The notes beneath the pieces were generated by a model. That model ran no database searches and was not told the origin of the DNA. It saw only the letters and a program-made list of their open reading frames with translations. Below are positions 60,435 through 64,000 of a stretch of 64,000 nt of DNA, one piece after another. Positions within the stretch are counted from its first letter, which is position 1, and the number at the start of each line of letters is the position of its first letter. The DNA is from Desulfobaculum sp044987625 (GTDB lineage Bacteria > Desulfobacterota > Desulfovibrionia > Desulfovibrionales > Desulfovibrionaceae). The stretch lies in the NCBI RefSeq assembly GCF_044987625.1, contig NZ_JBJDSB010000006.1, positions 127,512 to 191,511 of the forward strand, in the 5' to 3' direction. The translations under genes and the position numbers were made by a program.

Positions 60435-61514
60435 TTACTCCGCCGCCGTGGTTGAGGGTTCCGCCGCATCGCGCAGCCGCCGTAAGAATTCGCGCAGGAA
60501 TGCCGCGTCCATGTCGCGCCCCCCAAGGCGCAGCCGTTCCAAATGCGCCACACGGTTGCCCCGGGGCGTTGTCACCACCGCGATGCGGACCTCATGGGTC
60601 TGTGCGCCGGAGCCAAGGGTGCCCGCCCACGTGTTCTCCTCCGCCTGCCGCCACGCGCTCGCGCGCCCTTGCTCGGCAGTAACGGCGCGCTCCAGCACGG
60701 CAGGGGTCACTGCCGCCCCGGAACCAAGCGACATGCCGAGGAAATCCCCTGTCGCGGAACGCACTACCAGTGGCAATGCGGCGACATCCGTATCAAGCGT
60801 TGCGGCCGCTGATGCGCCGCCCTGCGGTGATGCCTCCTGCTCCTGCGGCGCGCGCGGGGCCTCACGTTGTGGTCCGGGCGGTTCGTCCTGCGGAGCGGTT
60901 TGGCGGGGCGGCTGCTCTTTTGCGTCCACACGGCCCACGCTCCAGCGCTCCGCCCGGCCGTTCTTGCCGCGGATTGTCACCACGCGCGCCCCCGGCGCCT
61001 CGCCAGCGCGACAGCCGCTGCGCAGGGCCGAGACGTCTTCCCGCAGCCGCGCAAGTTCCTCCAGCATTTCCGGGCTGTCAGCGCCGCCTGCGCCCACGCC
61101 GCCCAAAGCCTGCGCGCGGCCAAGGATGGCGTCTATGCGCTGCTCCAGCGAGGCCACACGCTCCATCACGGCGGACTGGGCGGACTCCAGTTGCGTGAGG
61201 CTGCGTTCAATGCCGCCCAGCACGTCCGCGCCCGTTCCCCGAACCCGCCGGATACCCGGAGCGCGCCCCTTCTCGCGGCATGAGGGGAACTGCTCATACA
61301 GGCGCTGGCGCACCTGTTCCACAGAAAGGCCCTCGCCAAAGCCCTCGCGGATGGCGCGGCACACCGCAAGGCACTGCGGCGCCAGTCCAAGGGGTTTGCC
61401 TGTGCGCGCAATGGGCAGGCACTCCGGAAACTTGGAGCGGTAGTTCTTTACGGTGGAGACGGAAACGCCTAGAGACTCCGCAATTTCGGCATGCGTCAGT
61501 ACGTCGTCAGGCAT
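60435..61514 (-). CDS. MerR-like DNA-binding protein with coiled coil, partner of the giant activase
   Basis: The 359-residue protein has an N-terminal MerR-type HTH (LTHAEIAESLGVSVSTVKNYRSKFPECLPIARTGKPLGL). A predicted coiled coil follows (about 100-190: SAVMERVASLEQRIDAILGRA, EMLEELARLREDVSALRSG), then a Pro/Gln/Ala-rich linker and a C-terminal domain of about 120 residues I do not recognise. The ATG at 61514 follows GGGAG; a longer frame is rejected. It is cotranscribed with the activase gene, so it may regulate it or act with it. Confidence 0.78.
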   Translation of the reverse strand: MPDDVLTHAEIAESLGVSVSTVKNYRSKFPECLPIARTGKPLGLAPQCLAVCRAIREGFGEGLSVEQVRQRLYEQFPSCREKGRAPGIRRVRGTGADVLGGIERSLTQLESAQSAVMERVASLEQRIDAILGRAQALGGVGAGGADSPEMLEELARLREDVSALRSGCRAGEAPGARVVTIRGKNGRAERWSVGRVDAKEQPPRQTAPQDEPPGPQREAPRAPQEQEASPQGGASAAATLDTDVAALPLVVRSATGDFLGMSLGSGAAVTPAVLERAVTAEQGRASAWRQAEENTWAGTLGSGAQTHEVRIAVVTTPRGNRVAHLERLRLGGRDMDAAFLREFLRRLRDAAEPSTTAAE

Positions 61515-61670
61515 CGACACTCCCGGACTCTTAAGATTACAGGGTTTCCCGATGACGATACGACGTTTTGAGCCCTTGAGCAAGACGCTATGGAAATCGC
61601 TTTGCGTCCTTTTCAAATGCCGCTAGCATACAGCGCAGAGCACTCACCCCATACCAACAGGACAACCGCC

Positions 61671-62564
61671 GTGACGACACAGGCCAGCCAGTACACCTAC
61701 GCCGAACGCATCCACAAGGCGCTCCTCTACATTGAACAGCACCTTGCCGAAGACCTCTCCCTGGACGCCATTGCCGAGCAGGCGTACCTGTCGCCGTTTC
61801 ATTTTCATCGGCTGTTTACGGGCATGGTGGGGCAAAGTGTGAAGGCCTATCAGCGCCGCCTGCGCCTTGACCGTGCGGCGTCATGGCTTCTGTATTCCTC
61901 CCGCAGTATTGCGGACATCGCCCTTGAGGCCGGCTATGAATCGCAGGAAGCCTTCACCCGCGCTTTCAAGACGCATTTCGGCACGCCGCCCAAGCGTTTT
62001 CGTCTTCATGGCTCCCCTGAACTGCTTGGCCGCGGCGGCAGCCCGCGCGAAACGTTGTGCGCGCATCCAGACTATGCGCTGGACCGCTTTGGTCTCAGCA
62101 TCACCGTCAGGACCATCCCCGACGCCGCCGTGCTTTCGGTCCGGCATGTTGGCTCCTATTACGACTGCGGCTGGGCGTGGGAGACCCTGTGCGGCTGGGC
62201 CGGGGCGCAAGGGCTACTGACGCCGCAGACCCGTTTTTTCGGCGTCAGCCACGATGACCCCGCCATCACGCAGGACAATTTCATCCGCTATGACGCCTGC
62301 CTGACCATCAGCGGCGAGGTGCCCCCGCCGCCGGCTCCCATCACGCCCATCACCATTCAAGGCGGCGACTACGCCTGCTGCACCTACACCGGGCCATACG
62401 ACAACCTCCAAGCCGTGTACGCCGCCATCTGCGGGCAGGGCATTCCGCCCCTTGGCCGTGAATTCCGCAACGCCCCCAGTGTGGAGTGCTATCTTAACAC
62501 CCCGGAGCATACCGCCCCGGAGGACCTGCGGACCGAGGTGCGCATCCCCCTTGTTGCCCGCTAG
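61671..62564 (+). CDS. AraC-family regulator with GyrI-like effector domain
   Basis: The 297-residue protein has an N-terminal AraC HTH pair (LSLDAIAEQAYLSPFHFHRLFTGMVG; SIADIALEAGYESQEAFTRAFKTHFG). A C-terminal GyrI-like small-molecule-binding domain follows (about 150-297: VLSVRHVGSYYDCGWAWETLCGWA, IRYDACLTISGEV, YTGPYDNLQAVYAAI). Such regulators sense lipophilic or toxic compounds and switch on efflux or modifying enzymes. GTG at 61671 with AGGA upstream is chosen; an ATG at 61590 would lie in likely promoter sequence. The free-standing GyrI-like protein follows 88 bases later. Confidence 0.88.
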   Translation: MTTQASQYTYAERIHKALLYIEQHLAEDLSLDAIAEQAYLSPFHFHRLFTGMVGQSVKAYQRRLRLDRAASWLLYSSRSIADIALEAGYESQEAFTRAFKTHFGTPPKRFRLHGSPELLGRGGSPRETLCAHPDYALDRFGLSITVRTIPDAAVLSVRHVGSYYDCGWAWETLCGWAGAQGLLTPQTRFFGVSHDDPAITQDNFIRYDACLTISGEVPPPPAPITPITIQGGDYACCTYTGPYDNLQAVYAAICGQGIPPLGREFRNAPSVECYLNTPEHTAPEDLRTEVRIPLVAR

Positions 62565-62652
62565 GCAAAACAGCAAAAACGGTCAGGATTCCCATCCCCC
62601 GCACGCGCTATAAGGGCAGGACAGCAACACCTACACCCCGAGGAGGTTCTCC

Positions 62653-63150
62653 ATGCCTGAAAAGACGTTTTCCCTTGAAGCCTTTGGCGCAACCGCAGAG
62701 GTCAAGACACTTGCCCCCATGCACGTCGCCAAGGTGCGCCACGTCGGCCCCTATGAGGAGTGCGAGCAGGTTTGGACCACGCTCATGGAATGGGCCATCC
62801 CCGCCGGAGCCGCGACCGAGGACGCCCTCTATCTTGGCGTCGGTCACGACGACCCCGCCGTCACCTCGCCGAACCAGATTCGTTACGATGCCTGCGTCAC
62901 CGTAGACGACTCCATCGCGCCGACGCCCCCCGTGGAGCTGATGGACATTGATGGTGGAGATTACCTTTGCGCTGTGGTCAAAGGCCCATACTCCGAGCTG
63001 AAGCACGTCTACGCCGCCCTCATGGACGAAGCGCTGCCTGCCCTTGGCCGGGAGTTCGATCCCAAGCCCTGCGTGGAAATCTATCTGAACGATCCCCGTC
63101 ACGTCCCGCCGCAGGAACTGCTGACGGAGGTGCGCCTTGCCGTGAAATAA
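62653..63150 (+). CDS. Free-standing GyrI-like small-molecule-binding protein
   Basis: The 165-residue protein is a single GyrI-like domain. It aligns by eye with the C-terminal domain of the upstream AraC regulator: both have HVGxY near the start, xxGVxHDDPAxTxxNxIRYDAC and GPYxxLxxVYAA. GAGGAGG precedes the ATG. Small proteins of this type can bind hydrophobic compounds or hydrolyse cyclopropanoid toxins, but the active residues cannot be confirmed here. It is followed by its own terminator and is likely controlled by the AraC neighbour. Confidence 0.86.
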   Translation: MPEKTFSLEAFGATAEVKTLAPMHVAKVRHVGPYEECEQVWTTLMEWAIPAGAATEDALYLGVGHDDPAVTSPNQIRYDACVTVDDSIAPTPPVELMDIDGGDYLCAVVKGPYSELKHVYAALMDEALPALGREFDPKPCVEIYLNDPRHVPPQELLTEVRLAVK

Positions 63151-63179
63151 CGGCCATGCGCCGAGAAAAAGGCATCATA

Positions 63180-63216
63180 AAGCCCGCCGCGTGTTGATAC
63201 ACGGGGCGGGCTTTTG
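63180..63216 (+). terminator. Intrinsic terminator after the GyrI-like gene
   Basis: AAGCCCGCC (63180-63188) pairs with GGCGGGCTT (63205-63213), with a nested GTGT/ACAC pair, and a short T-run follows. A purine-rich stretch lies beyond it. Confidence 0.88.
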
Positions 63217-63285
63217 TGTTGGTGAAGGGGGAAGTGGGGTGTGCAGGAAAGAGAGGAGAAGGAGGCGGAAAAAAGAGGCGGGAGA

Positions 63286-63828
63286 TTATTCGCTCCAGTA
63301 TTCCTGCTTATTCAGCTCGTCCGCGCAGTTAATGGTTCCCTGCACAGTGCCTAGCTCAAGGCCCAGCGGCTGGACCATCCACCCGTCCTGCATCTCTTTG
63401 GGGATTGGATACGGCGGGTACAGACCAAAGGGGTGGGCGGGAACAAAGCCGTGTTTGGGATAGTATTCGATGTGACCAAGCACGAACACGAAGCCGAAGT
63501 TCATGTCCTTCAGGTGGCGCAGTCCGGTTTGGATCAACAGCCCGCCAATCCCCTGCCGCTGAGCCTGCGGCGTCACAGCCAGCGGAGCGAGAATCGCCGC
63601 GCGGGCGTCACTGCCAGAGATCGTCACTTTCGTAAACAGAATGTGCCCCACAGCCGTGTCGCCATCGAAGGCCAGCAGCGAACACAGCGGCGCCGCGCTC
63701 GGGTCGCGTAAGAGGTTCAGCGTCAGCTGCGCTTCGTCCTCCTGACCAAATGCCGCCGAATGAATGCTGAAAATTGTTTGGATATCGGCGTCAGTAGTCG
63801 GGCGTATAGTGATGTTTTTCGCGCGCAC
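63286..63828 (-). CDS. GNAT-family N-acetyltransferase
   Basis: The 180-residue protein has the GNAT fold: ITIRPTTDADIQTIFSIHSAAF at the start and the acetyl-CoA motif LAPLAVTPQAQRQGIGGLLIQTGL. Then come FVFVLGHIEYYPKHGFVPA and an end domain typical of the YhbS-like subgroup. The acceptor is unknown. The GTG at 63828 has GGAG at ideal spacing, whereas the longer frame opens with TTG at 63909 and has no such site. The gene is transcribed alone toward the GyrI-like terminator. Confidence 0.9.
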   Translation of the reverse strand: MRAKNITIRPTTDADIQTIFSIHSAAFGQEDEAQLTLNLLRDPSAAPLCSLLAFDGDTAVGHILFTKVTISGSDARAAILAPLAVTPQAQRQGIGGLLIQTGLRHLKDMNFGFVFVLGHIEYYPKHGFVPAHPFGLYPPYPIPKEMQDGWMVQPLGLELGTVQGTINCADELNKQEYWSE

Positions 63829-63953
63829 TTCATTCTCCGGTGTGGGTTTGTCAGTGAGAGAGTTGTTGTCCTGTAAGGACGTTAACGCAGGGCGATGGTG
63901 GAAAGTCAATGTTTGAATTGAGGGGGGGCAGAGGGATGGTGGGTCTTGGGCAT

Positions 63954-63995
63954 AAAAAAAGCGCCGACGGCGTGGTGTGGCTGTTGGCGCTTTTT
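63954..63995 (-). terminator. Terminator of a gene beyond the right edge
   Basis: AAAAAGCGCC (63956-63965) pairs with GGCGCTTTTT (63986-63995). On the minus strand seven T follow, so it should end a leftward transcript that starts outside the window; it may also act on plus-strand transcripts. Confidence 0.75.
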
Positions 63996-64000
63996 GGGCA

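Overview
The window is a GC-rich bacterial chromosome segment. It most likely comes from a Desulfovibrio-like member of the Desulfobacterota (Desulfovibrionaceae). This is an inference from gene content: an AICAR transformylase without its IMP cyclohydrolase half, an FmdE-domain protein, a giant fused BadF/HgdC-type activase, a complete type II secretion operon, and GC-rich genes joined by ATGA overlaps. No phage, insertion sequence or CRISPR array was seen.

Layout. 1-6.1 kb is housekeeping: the 5' part of purA (minus strand, running off the left edge), an MltF-type lytic transglycosylase, a small conserved-looking protein, a standalone AICAR transformylase and an RNase II/R-family exonuclease. 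6.1-18.5 kb is one block of eleven minus-strand genes. Read in transcription order they are a secreted protein of 23 D-x-D-x-D-G repeats, ExbB, ExbD, a TonB-type protein, a secreted FmdE-domain protein, a TonB-dependent receptor, a LolA-like periplasmic protein, two FtsX/LolE-type permeases, an ATPase and an outer-membrane barrel. It looks like an energised importer joined to a trans-envelope export or sorting machine. After tex (18.7-20.9 kb) comes a plus-strand surface-glycan operon of nine genes (21.1-31.1 kb): cupin, DegT aminotransferase, two methyltransferases, four glycosyltransferases (one fused to TPRs) and AsnB.

31.2-34 kb holds a small hypothetical protein, an M48 membrane protease, a Mut7-C nuclease and tRNA-Glu(CTC). 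A chemoreceptor (34.1-36.0 kb) is followed by 1.6 kb without genes. That stretch contains a polypurine tract, a short duplication, a hairpin, nearly five tandem copies of a 177-178 bp unit, one copy of a 111 bp structured element and a strong terminator. A two-component pair (NtrC-type regulator and histidine kinase), an aminotransferase and sfsA follow.

42.8-53.3 kb is a minus-strand type II secretion operon (gspC-D-E-I-J-K-L-M-G-H) ending in a TPR lipoprotein. gspF is separated from it, upstream, by galE and by the second copy of the structured element. The right end carries a 1421-residue acyl-CoA dehydratase activase-like protein with a MerR-like DNA-binding partner, an AraC/GyrI-type regulator beside a free-standing GyrI-like domain, and a GNAT acetyltransferase. 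The best candidates for something undescribed are the TonB/FmdE/LolA-like block, the 178 bp tandem repeat and the pair of structured elements.
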